A DNA stretch of 64,000 nt from Helianthus annuus (GCF_002127325.2 NC_035447.2:30191249-30255248); one strand, 5' to 3'. Shown: positions 34,163 through 45,849, numbered from the stretch's first letter. The notes: a model not told the origin generated them from the sequence alone. Numbers and translations: made by a program.

Positions 34163-34294
34163 CATATATATACACATCTACTTGGGAATAGCTCAGTGAT
34201 GTTGATGAGTTTAGATAGAGCTTAGGATAGAAGAGGTCAAGGGTTCAATCCCCATGGTATACGTTAGCCATTAAAAAAAACATATATATACACA
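34163..34294 (+). mobile_element. Small tRNA-derived SINE with 14-bp TSD
   Basis: The body (34177-34280, ~104 bp) has an A-box-like TAGCTCAGTGATG (34189-34201), a perfect B box GGTTCAATCCC (34244-34254) and an A-run at its end. CATATATATACACA flanks it at 34163-34176 and 34281-34294. It does not fold as a full tRNA. The AT-rich TSD weakens the argument slightly. Confidence 0.7.
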
Positions 34295-35873
34295 AGTCTC
34301 CAAAGAGAAGTTCATAGTCCCTTAAACTCATCAAGATCGAGAAGACCAATAGAACAAGACCTAAGGCCAAATATATTAAAGGAGTTTGGAATTATTACTA
34401 CTAAGATGGTTACTTATCGTCCTATACGAGTAAGCCATGCATGATATTAGCATGGCCGGCTCTGGGGTGGGTGGAGAGGACCACCGGCCAGGGTCCGATA
34501 TTTCGAAGGGCACTTTATTTTATGAAAAATCCCGAAATGTATATGTAAAATATTTTTTTTTTGATAGGGTATACCCATGCAAACACCCACATAGGCCCAC
34601 TTACAAAACTATTCTTATGGTTTAGATTAGTTATTAGCCCATTGACATTAGGTTAGACATTTAGTGAGCCCAATACCCAAATTCGTTAAGACGTAAGGGC
34701 ACGTTTTTCGAGCTCGAACAGGGTACATGAATTCTCAGAGTCTGCCCTAGATATTAGATAACTACAAGACACGCATAGATGTTTATCTTTATTTGCTTTA
34801 ACTCTAATACATAAGATCATTACCTAACTACACACTATATTACCTTCCTCTCATACAATATATCTAATCAACACTACTTACAAATATTTATATAGTTCTT
34901 AGTATTCTATAGTCCAAATTGCTTTTGCATTAGATATGCCCCTTACACTTGGTGTTCGGTTGATGTTTTGTTGATTAGACTAGAAGGTATGGGGGCCGGC
35001 TGAGGCCCGGCGCCGGTCCCCCACACCGCCCCCCCGGGGCTTGGCTCGGCACACCCGGCACCCCACAGCCGGGGTAGCCGGTCCTCCTTTCTTCTCTTGC
35101 CTCTCACATATACCTATACATACATACATATATACACATAAAGGGGTTCATCCCCCACCCCCTAGGTCCATCCCCTCCAAGTCATTCCTACGTGGCGTCG
35201 ACGTGACGGCTCATCCCTTCCAAGCCCATCCTCTCCATACCCTTTAGTCTTAGAATTCTTATCCAGCTGATCTCTTTTGTCTTGTTTCATTTTCGACTTT
35301 TTAAGTTTATCCCAAAAATAGAAACTCCATATTTTCCATTCATATATGAAACACCTTTGTATCGATTTTCCGTCAGCATCCTTAAAAGACAAGTTGTTGG
35401 TTTCACGTAGAAAGATTTCAAGAATCAAACAATACCTCTTTATGCGACCATAACATTTACTTAAAATTGTTTTTTTTTTTTTTTTTGTTACTGAGTATTA
35501 ATACTTTAAAATTGTTTTTTTTTTTAACTGAGTATCAATAGTTATAATTTATTTTATTTGAGTAATGACTAATGAGAGAAGTATCTAACATGAAGAAAGA
35601 TCCAAACTAGATGTTATCGCCTTCTATATTTGGAAAGAATTAATTCATGTTTATGGCAAAACATGCTTGATCGGGTTTTGTTTTTATCTCATTATAAATG
35701 TATGTTAATTGTAATTGAAATTGAAAATATATATTAAGTATGAACATGGATGTATATGTTGTTGAGAATTAATTAGTGACCATATATTCATAGTCTGTAT
35801 ATGATAATACGGATGACTATATTTACATATTTGGATGTGCCCTATGTACCTAATAACATATAAATATGGGTTA
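34295..35873. other. Non-coding stretch with GC-rich hairpin and T runs
   Basis: No gene is supported. A GC-rich fold-back around 34990-35025 pairs GGGGGCCGGC with GCCGGTCCCCC, and an imperfect repeat of T-rich sequence lies at 35460-35530. The ORF at 35041-35247 comes from this C-rich sequence. Confidence 0.4.
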
Positions 35874-36175
35874 TTGGGTTTTAATAATTCTAAATTTCAC
35901 CAGTTGGCTGATAATAATCCCAACTTTAAAAATTCTTTCTAATAATCCCAACTTATAAAAGTTTGGCCGTCGTTGATCCTTTTCAAACATATAAGAATTT
36001 AGTCTTCTCAATAGATTCAATTACACCTAGAGACTCCTTAATTGATTTAAGTGCACCTATGTTAGAAAAGGATGAATGGCGGCCAAACTTTTACAAGTTG
36101 GGATTATTGGAGAGGATTTTTAAAGCTGGGATTATTATCGGTCAACTGGTGAAACTTGGGATTATTGAAACCCAA
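35874..36175. mobile_element. Fold-back MITE, ~300 bp
   Basis: Arms of ~110 bp (35874-35984 and 36066-36175) are inverted copies, including TTTGGCCG, AATAATCCCAACTT and CACCAGTTG blocks, around an ~80-bp centre. The boundaries and TSD are not certain. The 130-codon ORF crossing it is a by-product. Confidence 0.7.
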
Positions 36176-37617
36176 CAACAAGAAAATGACAATTTAATAG
36201 AAGAGTTTACCCATAGGATTGCCAACGAACCCTCCTCTAGTTTGGTCCATAAGTTGTTACATCCTCACAAGTTCGTATATTTCAAGGCTAGTATTTTGAG
36301 TATCGCATACAAAATAAAAATAGATACAAAAACATATTATTCTCATTCTCACTAAAAACAAAACAGAAAATTAATTTTTCATGAAAATGATAAGAGATTA
36401 AAAGTGATGTCAAGACAAAAAAGCATGTTAAGTTAGGTTTAAGCGAGTACTTATCTACACCAAACCTAAAGCAAAATAAAGGACAAGAAAGAACAAAATT
36501 GCATCAAGAAGTACATGATCTTTGGATTGGTTTAGACCAAAACCCTAATAAATCTAGTTTTAAAATGACTAAATCCTAACATGGGTCTCCTTAATTTTAA
36601 TCGAGTTTTTGTTCTTAACCACTCATAATCCTTCTTGAAGCTTTTGATTATGATGTTCTCAATTAAGAACCACTAATCTGTCTTCTTTTGAAGTCATTAA
36701 TGGACGATTTTATGGCCACATGGATGCATTACCTTTCGGGCAAGGCTAGTCGAGTTTAGATTAGTGTTGGTTTAAAGATTAAACATTCATATTTAAAATG
36801 AATGAGAAACATACGTAAGCCACTTTTTAGGACAAGAAGACTAGCATTTTGGTTCTTGATTAGACTCTTTGAGTAAACATAACTTGAGGTTAAAATGTGA
36901 TGTTTTATTAATGGTGAATGATAGGAAAGATCTTAACCACATTAATCAAACTATTTGGTGATTCAATTTCATACGTTTTTTCATCATACATTCATCATTA
37001 GTGGTGATTGTTCTACCATGTTTTATCCGAAATTTGAGATCTCAAAGCACAAAATCGAAGATGATATGGAGAAATGTCTAAATGGGCCAAGAACACGCGA
37101 TCTTGATGAGTAGATCATGACATTACGCACATTAGAATCAGAAAAGCCCTTACGGGTTATAATAAAGATTGGTCAATAACGGGTATATAATAACAATTAG
37201 GTTATTTTGGAGACATTGTTTTTTTATGTTGTCGTGACACTAGGTTAGAGCATGTTAGGACAAATAGTCTAACTTTAAAAAAAGTAGAATCCAAGGCTCT
37301 AGGACACGATGCACATGTCCATTCACTAAAAGGCTTGCTTAAGTGAGGATTAAGTCACTTAATAAAATGATTAGTACTTTTGTCAAAGGCTAAAAGAAAT
37401 GTTGATATGTGTCATCATTGAGTTGTAAACTAGTTAAAAGTGCATATAGCCCTTTTGAGTAAGCTTTGTTTTTTTTGTTTGGTTTCTTGCTAAACAAGAT
37501 AAAGGTTCACTAGGTGACAATAGCTTATGGCCAATCACATCATCATGTTGAGTTGTTAACCAAGGGTTGTCTTAATTTTTAGTATTATTGCATATTATAT
37601 ATATATATACACACACA
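36176..37617. other. No supported feature
   Basis: This is 1.4 kb of AT-rich sequence without credible ORFs, tRNAs or recognisable transposon ends. It could be single-copy spacer or a strongly diverged repeat. Confidence 0.4.
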
Positions 37618-37810
37618 CAGTGGCGGATTTTGCCCGTTGAACCTGCCAGGGCCGAAAGACACGGACACTAAAATTAGCACTACGGCTGAAAAACTTGGTA
37701 GGGCCGAACATAGTATATATACAAAATTTCGATCGAAATGCGGAAAATTAGCACTACGGCCGAAAAACTTGCCAGGGCCGTGGCCCTGCCACGGCTCCAC
37801 TAAGATCCGC

Positions 37811-37813
<3 letters not shown>
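37618..37813. mobile_element. Short MITE with CAGTGGCGGA end
   Basis: The left end CAGTGGCGGAT is matched by an inverted GATCCGCCCC at the right end. Inside, the phrase AAAATTAGCACTACGGC recurs at ~37670 and ~37744. It lies between a TA/CA microsatellite and (AT)n. Confidence 0.5.

Positions 37814-37880
<67 letters not shown>
37814..37880. repeat. (TA)n microsatellite
   Basis: A pure AT dinucleotide run. Similar runs at 38277-38346, 38741-38765, 39037-39110, 40566-40624 and 40697-40750 separate the inserted elements. Confidence 0.95.
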
Positions 37881-37884
<4 letters not shown>

Positions 37885-38272
37885 GACCGCTAGAATGAGA
37901 ACCACCCCGAGTTGTAAGAACCACGAGAACCGCGACCCGCGGGTGGCCGTTGACCACGAAATTTTTTTTACACCTAGATCCGTATATTTTAAGACCGGGT
38001 GTAAATTTTGGGTTCAAACGGCGCGCCCGAGGGGGTAGTTTTTTACGCCCAAAGTTTGGGTTTTTTTAATTTTTTTAATTTTTCTTTTTTTTTTTAACCA
38101 AACTTTGGGCGTAAAAAACTACCCCCTCGGGTGCGCCGTTTGAACCCAAAATTTACACCCGGTCTTAAAATATACGGATCTAGGTGTAAAAAAAATTTCG
38201 TGGTCAACGGCCACCCGCGGGTCGCGGTTCTCGTGGTTCTTACAACTCGTGGTGGTTCTCATTCTAGCGGTC

Positions 38273-38276
<4 letters not shown>
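37881..38276. mobile_element. Near-perfect palindromic MITE in (TA)n
   Basis: It is 396 bp with two arms of about 190 bp that are almost exact inverted copies, starting AGGGGACCGCTAGAATGAGA. Both sides are (TA)n, so no separate TSD can be seen. Confidence 0.85.
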
Positions 38277-38346
<70 letters not shown>

Positions 38347-38350
<4 letters not shown>

Positions 38351-38739
38351 CTCGGTTCAAATGAGAATCACCACGAGTTGTGAGAATCATGAGAACTTCT
38401 ACTTCTCGCGAGAGTTGAGCCAAATTTTTTTGGCACAAACGTGGATGAAAATATTTTAAACACATCTGTAAAAAAAACAAAAAAAAATATCGAGTGGGTA
38501 GTTTTACTTGATGTAAGTTTTTTTTACGCGCTGTTGTAAATTTGTTAAGAAGATAAATAATTTTATTACACCTCATGTAAATGTGTGTACGCGGCATTTT
38601 TTTAATTTTAATTTTTTTTTTTTTTGAAACAAGTGATTTTTTTTATGATTCTTGAGAAAAAAAACTTTGAAAAACATTTTGAATGGCCTAGTTCTCACGG
38701 TTCTCACAACTCAAGTTGATTCTCATTTTAACTCATCCC

Positions 38740-38740
<1 letters not shown>
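38347..38740. mobile_element. MITE in (TA)n, GAGAATC ends
   Basis: It is 394 bp; AATGAGAATCACCACGAGTT at the left is matched by inverted AACTCAAGTTGATTCTCATT at the right. It is flanked by (TA)n on both sides. Confidence 0.75.
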
Positions 38741-38765
<25 letters not shown>

Positions 38766-38770
<5 letters not shown>

Positions 38771-39035
38771 GCTCATTTGTGAACAATCTCTTGATTGTGA
38801 ACACTAGTGAACTAATCCTATCCTTTGATTATCAATACACAAGTGTAAATCAATGGTCAGGATTTGATAACGAAAATACACTAGTGTATTTTACGATTTG
38901 ATGATGTGAATCAATGGACATGATTATATATATATATATATATATATAGGAGAAGGATCCGTTAGGAACCACCCTTTATTGCGAGAACCGAGAGAACCAA
39001 TGTGAACACAACCAAAAATACCTAAAATGGACATG

Positions 39036-39036
<1 letters not shown>
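38766..39036. mobile_element. Fragments of TA-inserted elements
   Basis: A GTGAACA-type fragment (38766-38925) is followed by a truncated GAGAACC-type end (38947-39025). The phrase ATGGACATGATTATATATA occurs at both edges of the second fragment. Confidence 0.5.
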
Positions 39037-39110
<74 letters not shown>

Positions 39111-39114
<4 letters not shown>

Positions 39115-40561
39115 GGAGTTGGGTGGAAAGTCTATTTTTCCTAGAAAGTCTAGGAAGCAATGAGAATTGGACATGTGGCATTGAGTTATTTTAACTAAAA
39201 GGGCAACTATGTAATTTCACATTTTAATTTTATTTTTGGAATTTATTTTTCATTAACTAACATTCCATGATTTTCGAAATTTTTGTTTTTTTCGAATTCA
39301 AATCTGGAGGTCAATGTGTTTATCTGGAAAACTATCAGCAGGTCTTGGCGATGTGTTTTACCAGTCAGAGAGGTTGAAGTCAGTGTGTTTTAACACTCTG
39401 AAGTCAATATATAATCAGGTTGTGTTTTAACAGTTCTTTTTGCATTTTAAGACTCTGAATGTGTTTTATGTTGTTGTCTATGTCACATTACATCACATTG
39501 TGTTTTTTGATGATTACATTACATCATAATGTGTTTTACAACAGGTTGTTTTTATACCGGAGTTTAACAAATCTGATTGTGTTTTAAGTCAGCAGATTTG
39601 CTGGAGGATTCTTGATATTGTGTTTTAACAGCAAGCAGATTTCTTGACATTGTGTTTTAACAGCAAACAGATTTCTTGACGCTGTGTTTTAACAGCAAGC
39701 ATATTTCTTGACGTTGTGTTTTAACAGCAAGCAGATTTCTTGACGCTGTGTTTTAACAGCAAGCAGATTGCTGGAGGATTCTTGACATTGTGTTTTAACA
39801 GCAAGCAGATTCCTTGACATTGTGTTTTAACAGCAAGCATATTTCCTTGACGCTGTGTTTTAACAACAAACAGATTGCTGGACATTGTGTTTTAACAGCA
39901 AGCAGATTTATTGACGTTGTGTCTTAACAGCAAGCAGATTACTGGAGTATTCTTGACATTGTGTTTTAACAGCAAGCAGTTTTCTTGACGCTATGTTTTA
40001 CCATCCATGCTGGTAATCCTTCCATTTATCAAGAACGACTCAGAAACCACGGTAAAAGCCTCTCTACAATCATCAATTAAAACAGCAAAAACGCAGCCAA
40101 GTTACAAGCATATTACGACCGAAAACGTATATGCACTTCAAGAACTTTAATCACAACACAAGATATGAATACCTATTGAAGAAAAGGGGTATGAACAAGC
40201 CTTGGAACCGAAATCTGAATGCTCTTGGGGTCCTGTTTTGCGTCGCCAGCAGCAAGGGGAAAGAGATCGCAGGTTTTATTAGGTTTAGGGTTGGATTGGA
40301 AAGAGAGAGAGAGAGAGAAAATCAAATTAATAATGGAGAGAGGGAGGGAAAATCCCATGAAAGTAGGGATTGCGGTTATCTAATTGATTTAAAACACGGT
40401 ACATTGACAAAATTGCCCCTAGTCTTTTAAAACAATGAATTAAATAAACTAAAAAATTACAAGATTGCCATTGACTTCATCTCAACCATTAAACACACCC
40501 ATTGGATGGCCCAGATCGCTTCCTAGACTTTCTAGGAAAAACACACTTTCCGCAGGATCCC

Positions 40562-40565
<4 letters not shown>
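39111..40565. mobile_element. 1.45-kb TA-inserted element with internal minisatellite
   Basis: Ends are inverted copies containing TTTTTCCTAGAAAGTCTAGG, and AGTAGG opens both. It is flanked by (TA)n on both sides. No transposase is visible; the small ORF at 40131-40430 is not recognised. Confidence 0.75.
39619..39995 (+). repeat. ~32-bp minisatellite, 11 units
   Basis: Units read TTGTGTTTTAACAGCAAGCA followed by GATTTCTTGAC. Two longer units of ~41 bp insert GCTGGAGGATTC-like sequence. Diverged GTGTTTTAA words continue to the left as far as 39350. Confidence 0.9.
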
Positions 40566-40624
<59 letters not shown>

Positions 40625-40628
<4 letters not shown>

Positions 40629-40695
40629 TAGGTTTTTTTAGCTATTTTAGGTTGTGTTCATATTGGTTCTCGCGGTTCTCGCATGAACCTTACCC

Positions 40696-40697
<2 letters not shown>
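40625..40697. mobile_element. Truncated GAGAACC-type MITE end
   Basis: About 73 bp with GGTTCTCGCGGTTCTCGCAT, matching the right end of the copy at 41675-42171, set between two (TA)n runs. Confidence 0.7.
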
Positions 40698-40750
<53 letters not shown>

Positions 40751-40753
<3 letters not shown>

Positions 40754-41161
40754 AAGGTTAACGTACATTACGGCTTAACGTACATCACGTACATGATCAA
40801 ATTACACACGTTCATTTGAAAATCACGCACGTTATAAACTCAAAAAACCAACGTGCGTGATTATTTCATATAATATGTGTGGTTATATTAAATTTTCATT
40901 TAGCCTGGGTTTGATTAATTTCATCGAATTGGGTTCAAATTTCTTTTCACTTCAAATTGGCTATTATTCGGTCAATTTCATCGAATTGGGTTAAATTCAT
41001 CGTTGATTTTGAAATTTTTCATCAAAATATCGACCCTTGAAATCAAACCGTAGAACGGAGGATGAAGAAACATGACCAAGCTTTGATTCAGACCGTAGAA
41101 CAGAGGATGCAGGAACATGACCAAGCTTTGATTCGATTGGAGTCAGAGGGCATGTATTTTA

Positions 41162-41193
<32 letters not shown>
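40751..41193. mobile_element. TA-inserted element with CGTACATTA end, plus (CT)n
   Basis: It begins AGGAAGGTTAACGTACATTA after (TA)n. A 46-bp phrase around GAACAGAGGATG/GAACGGAGGATG is repeated at ~41053 and ~41099. A (CT)n run follows at 41163-41193. No opposite end is recognised. Confidence 0.5.
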
Positions 41194-41206
<13 letters not shown>

Positions 41207-41207
<1 letters not shown>

Positions 41208-41658
41208 GGTAAGGTTCATGCGAGAACCGCGAGAACCAATGTGAACACAACCTAAAATAGTTAAAAAAACCCTTAAAAAACCTAAACCCACCCCCCCCCC
41301 CCCAAAAAAAAAAAACCTAACCCCCCACCCAAAAAAAAAAAAAAAAAAAAAAAAAAACCTAACCCCCCCCCCAAAACCTAAACCCCCCTCCCCACCCCCG
41401 AAAAACCTAAACCCCTCCCCCCCCCCTCCCAAGCTAAAATGCTAAAACCAAACCCCAAAAAAAACCTAAAGAATCTAAAAAAGAATCTAAAAAAAGAAAA
41501 AAAATTAATATTTTTTATGTTAAAATCGCTACTTTTAGTAGCCAATTTTTTTATTATATTAAAAAAAATTGTGTATTTTTTAGCTATTTTTAGGCATTTT
41601 TGGTTGTGTTCACATTGGTTCTCGCAATAAAGGATGGTTCCTAACGGATCTTTGTCCT
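41207..41658. mobile_element. GAGAACC-family MITE with homopolymer core
   Basis: The left end has GCGAGAACCGCGAGAACC; the right end has inverted GGTTCTCGCAATAAAGGATG. The centre (41280-41440) is long C and A runs. Confidence 0.75.
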
Positions 41659-41674
41659 ATATATATATATATAT

Positions 41675-42171
41675 AGGGAGAAGATCATGCGAGAACCACC
41701 TCTTATTGCGAGAACCGCGAGAACCAATGTGAACACAACCAAAAATGCCTAAAAATAGCTAAAAGTCACACAAAAAAAAATTAATATTTTTTATATAAAA
41801 ATTGCAACTTTTCGAAGCCAAAAAAATTAAAAAAAAAATTTTTTTGGCCACTAAAAGTAGCGATTTGAGCATAAAAAATATAAAAAAAAAATAGATTTTT
41901 TTTTTGATTTTTTTAGGTTTTTTAGGGGTTTAGTTTTTAGCATTGGGGGGGTAGGATTTTTTTAGGTTTTTTAGGGGTTTTAGTTTTTAGCATTTAGCTT
42001 GGGGGGGGGGGGTTAGGTTTTTGGAAAGGGGGGGGGGGGTTTAGGTTTTTGGAGGGGGTGGGGATTAGGTTTTTTTAGTTTTTTTTAGGTTTTTTTAGCT
42101 ATTTTAGGTTGTGTGCACATTGGTTCTCGCGGTTCTCACAATAAATGGAGTTCTCGCATGAGCCCCTCCCT
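41675..42171. mobile_element. GAGAACC-family MITE
   Basis: It is 497 bp; both ends carry the duplicated GAGAACC word in inverted orientation, with a G-rich and T-rich core, and it is flanked by (TA)n. Confidence 0.8.
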
Positions 42172-42193
42172 ATATATATATATATATATATAT

Positions 42194-42592
42194 AGGAGGG
42201 TTATCTTGAGAACACTAAATACTGCGAGAACCGTGAGAACGAAAGAAAAAACCAATCAAAACCATTTTTTTAATATAAACCTCATTTTAATTAAGATACA
42301 ACATCAAAAAAAGAATTTATAACATCAAATAATTTATTTCTACTTTCAAAATCATTCTTTTTAGATTTTTCACACATGTGTAAGTTTTCTTTATTTACGA
42401 ATTCACGTAAATTTCAACGAGTAAATTAAATTTCTAACATTGTATTCGAATAATAATGATAAGTGTAGAAAAAAAATTTGAATTTGAATAGTTTTATACC
42501 AAGTTCTCGTGGTTTTTTCATTTGTTCTCACAGTTCTCACAATATTTAGCGTTCTCATTTAAACCTTCCACTTTGTATAGGATCCTCTACCT
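42194..42592. mobile_element. GAGAACG-family MITE, copy 1
   Basis: The left end has GAGAACACTAAATACTGCGA; the right end is the inverted form with TCACAATATTTAGCGTTCTC. It is flanked by (TA)n. Confidence 0.8.
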
Positions 42593-42602
42593 ATATATAT
42601 AT

Positions 42603-43139
42603 AGGGGAGGGTTATCTTGAGAACGCTAAATATTGCGAGAACCGTGGGAATGAATGAGAACACTAATCAAAACCATTTTTTTTAATACAACCCTCATTGA
42701 AATTAAAATACAATATAAAAAAATAATTTACAACATCAAATAATTCTTTTCTCCTCTTAAAATCACTCTTATTAGATTTTTTACACATGTGTAAATATAA
42801 CAAATTTACACATATGTAAATGGCAAAGTTACACATGTGTAAATTTTCTTTATTTACGAATTCACGTAAATTTAAACGTCTAAATTTTATTTCTAACATT
42901 GTATTCCAATAATAATGATAACTGTAAAAAGAAATTTTAAATTTGAATTATTTTTTACCAAGTTCTCATGGTTTTTTTATTCGTTCTCACGGTTCTCACA
43001 ATATTTAAATTTGAATTATTTTTTAATTAAAAAACTAGCGATTTTTAATAAAAAAAAATTGTAAAAAAAATTGGTATGATTTTTAGGCTTTTTTAGTTAG
43101 TTTTCGCGATAAAAGGAGTTTTCACTTGAACGCTCTCCT
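42603..43139. mobile_element. GAGAACG-family MITE, copy 2 (chimeric right end)
   Basis: The left half matches copies 1 and 3. At about 43005 the expected right end runs into AATTTGAATTATTTTTTAAT and a different terminus. It contains three ACACATGTGT-like palindromes at 42782-42845. Confidence 0.75.
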
Positions 43140-43150
43140 ATATATATATA

Positions 43151-43587
43151 TGGGATAGTTATCTTGAGAATGCTAAATATTGCGAGAACCGTGAGAACGA
43201 ACAAAAAAACCAATCAAAACCAATTTTTTTAATACCAACCTCATTGTAATTAAGATACAACATCAAAAAAAAAAAAAAGAATTTACAACATCAAATAATT
43301 CATTTCTCCTTTCAAAATCACTCTTTTTAGATTTTTTACACATGTGTAAATATAACAGATTTACACATGTGTAAATGGCAAACTTACACAAGTGTAAATT
43401 TTCTTTATTGATGAATTCATGTAAATTTAAACGTGTAAATTAAATTCCTAACATTGTAGTCGAATAATAATGATAAGTGTAGAAAAAAATTTTGAATTTA
43501 AATTGTTTTTGACCAAGTTCTCACGATTTTTTCATTTGTTCTCACGGTTCTCACAATATTTAGCGTTCTCATTTAAACCCTCCCCTA
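43151..43587. mobile_element. GAGAACG-family MITE, copy 3
   Basis: It is 437 bp with matching inverted ends (GAGAATGCTAAATATTGCGA / TCACAATATTTAGCGTTCTC). The left flank is (TA)n and the right flank a short TA run. Confidence 0.8.
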
Positions 43588-43795
43588 AATATATATCTAT
43601 TGAGGTAATGAGTTTTGAAATAGTTTATTTTAAAAATAAGAATAAATACTTCAACTGAAACTTTTGGTATATGAGTTGTTAGAAATTTTGTGTGGTAGAT
43701 TGTTTGGTTTTAAAGGAAAGATGATCTATACATCGTCAAAATCGTTGTGTACACTACAAAATTTGTTCCTAGTCGGGTTCAATAAGGACTTCACA

Positions 43796-44600
43796 TCTTC
43801 CTATACTAATAAACGAAAATCTTTTTGTACACGTGTCACTCTCTGGTGTCTCCTCCCTTTTAATAATAGTATTACATATTAATTTTATACACAAAATATA
43901 ATATAATATTAATTAATATAGTTAGAGATAAACGTCTAAATTCAAATAATAATTATCTATAACAAAAATAAATGTATCAAATAATATAATAAGTATAATA
44001 TTATTTAATATAGTTAGAGATATTAATTTTATACACAAAATATAATATAATATTAATTAATATCGTTAGAGATAAACGTCTAAATCCAAATTTAAATAAT
44101 AATTATCTATAACAAATATAAATGTATCAAATAATATAATAAGTATAATATTATTTAATATAGTTAGAGATCAAACGTATAAATTCAAATTTAATTAACA
44201 GTAAATTACTTTTTGAGTCCCTATGTTTTAGTGGTTTTAACCACTTGAATCCAAATAAAAAAGTTTAACACTTTGAGTCTCTAACCGCTCATTCACACCC
44301 TCTGTAAAAAATTCAAAAAAAAAACTTTTGTAAGGTTGAGTACTCTAAGTTCTCACAACTTGTAGAAGTTTTCATTTTACCCTAACCATATATATTTGTT
44401 GAGATAAAATATATTATTTGGATATAAACTATAATTACTAATAAAGTATCAAATCACATGTACAAGTAACAAAAATATAACTGTTCTTTATTTTTACTAA
44501 TTTATCTAAATAAGTCATTTCATTAATAAGGATTATATACAAGTTTATAATTTACATTTTTCGTCACTCAACCCGTGTAATACACGGGGTTGTAAGCTAG
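43796..44600 (+). mobile_element. Non-autonomous Helitron
   Basis: It starts TCTTCCTATACTAATAAA and ends with an 8-bp-stem hairpin CCCGTGTAATACACGGG (44572-44588) 12 bp before the terminal CTAG (44597-44600). It lies between host A (43795) and T (44601), as expected for Helitrons. It has no Rep/helicase ORF. Confidence 0.8.
43877..44172 (+). repeat. ~149-bp tandem duplication inside the Helitron
   Basis: Two copies begin with ATTAATTTTATACACAAAAT (43877 and about 44025). They differ by a few bases and a short insertion. Confidence 0.8.
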
Positions 44601-44622
44601 TTAAAATATAATTTACATTTTA

Positions 44623-45241
44623 CTTCATCTTATTTTCGACAACTGATTTTGAAGAGTTGATTTTCAAAATTCCGAGTGCTAAACATGATGAACCACATTG
44701 GGTTGGGGAGTTTGTTTAAATGAGAAATGTTTTTGAGAATGATTGCATGTTTAGTTAATCAAGGTCATTAATTTGAACTTGATGTAACTATTAATGTTTG
44801 GTGAATGAATGCTTTCTATCAGTAAGTTTTTCAAAGTGATATAAATAAAAAACTTATGTTTTGGGTAGAGAATGTGCAGGAAACGTTGAAAAAGCTAGGT
44901 TTCGATTCCTGAGGATTAATGCCAGGTTTTCGATCCTAAGCTACAAATTCCAGATTGCCATCCCGGAACAACTTAAGGGGGAGTCTGTTAGCAAAGAAGA
45001 GTTTGAAGAGTGAAAGAACCAGACTCGGATTTTGGAGAATAGCTGATAATGGTGATTGAAGAGAAAGGGAGAATTTGAAGAATGCTTCAGCGTCAAATAC
45101 TTTGGAAATAGTATGAAAGAGAGAGTTTGAAGGATGCTTCAGAGTCAAATACTTTCAAAAAGTGTGAAGTCTGATCAAGACTGAAGTTTTGACGTACTAA
45201 AGTCTCATACTGAAGACTCCGTCAACATCCAAGGGGGAGAC
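44623..45241 (+). mobile_element. Copia 3' internal region with PPT
   Basis: This is the inverted counterpart of about 49826-50445. It ends in the PPT AAGGGGGAGAC (45231-45241). It is truncated on the left, close to the Helitron end. Confidence 0.75.
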
Positions 45242-45655
45242 TGTTGGTGCATATGTCTGTTGACTTCGTCTTGTGTCAAGTCTTGTAATAGAAATGATAG
45301 ATCTAGGTCATGTCGGTAGCTTGTATAGGGATCAAAAATGTCAAATATGTAAAGTTTGTGTTGGTTTATAGTAATTTCGCATGAAATTGCAAGTGGTAAT
45401 TCCATGCGAAATTAGATCCCTATATATATGGGTGTCTTGCTTCTCATTTGGTACGAAATTAGGTGAAGTGTAACGAAGTGCTGCCCGATTTTCACCATGT
45501 ATTCAAGTCAACTATCAATAAGAAGCTTGTTTTAAGTATCATACTCTGTTTCTACTCATTTCTTACACTGATTCTTGGCTGTTTGTTTGTTTCCGCCTCT
45601 CAAACAGTTCTGTGTTGACTCTGAACGACTCATTAGGTCGCAAAACGATCCTACA
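45242..45655 (+). repeat. Copia LTR D
   Basis: It is 414 bp, starts TGTTGGTGCAT and ends CGATCCTACA. It has a PPT on its left and a PBS on its right, so it is internal to an array. It carries two TTTCG..GAAA dyads before the TATA box at 45421-45428. Confidence 0.9.
45421..45428 (+). promoter_or_regulatory. TATA box of copia LTR D
   Basis: TATATATA lies 6 bp after the last dyad. Equivalent boxes are at 49587-49595 (minus, LTR E) and 52762-52770 (LTR F). Confidence 0.6.
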
Positions 45656-45657
45656 AG

Positions 45658-45671
45658 TGGTATCAGAGCTC
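45658..45671 (+). other. Primer binding site after LTR D
   Basis: TGGTATCAGAGCTC lies two bases after the LTR end and matches the initiator tRNA-Met 3' end for the first 12 bases. Confidence 0.85.
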
Positions 45672-45849
45672 GGGATGAGTCAATACACTTGAATCAGTGC
45701 CTTTTTCTACTCATTTTTGGATTTCTGGACAAATTCATGGACAAAATGGATTGATCTTTTGATATTGTGTGTAAAATATAGTTGTTAACAAACCCTTGAA
45801 AGAATTACACCTAAATTCAGACTAAAAGTGACAAAAATGGGCCAAAAGG

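Noticed and set aside
34189..34254. A tRNA gene
   Set aside because: It has A and B boxes but no cloverleaf pairing or acceptor stem; the flanking 14-bp repeats fit a SINE better.
35963..36355. 130-codon ORF as a host gene
   Set aside because: It runs across the arms of a fold-back MITE and has no recognised domain.
37754..38017. ORFs with long (YI)n runs
   Set aside because: Read-through of (TA)n microsatellites.
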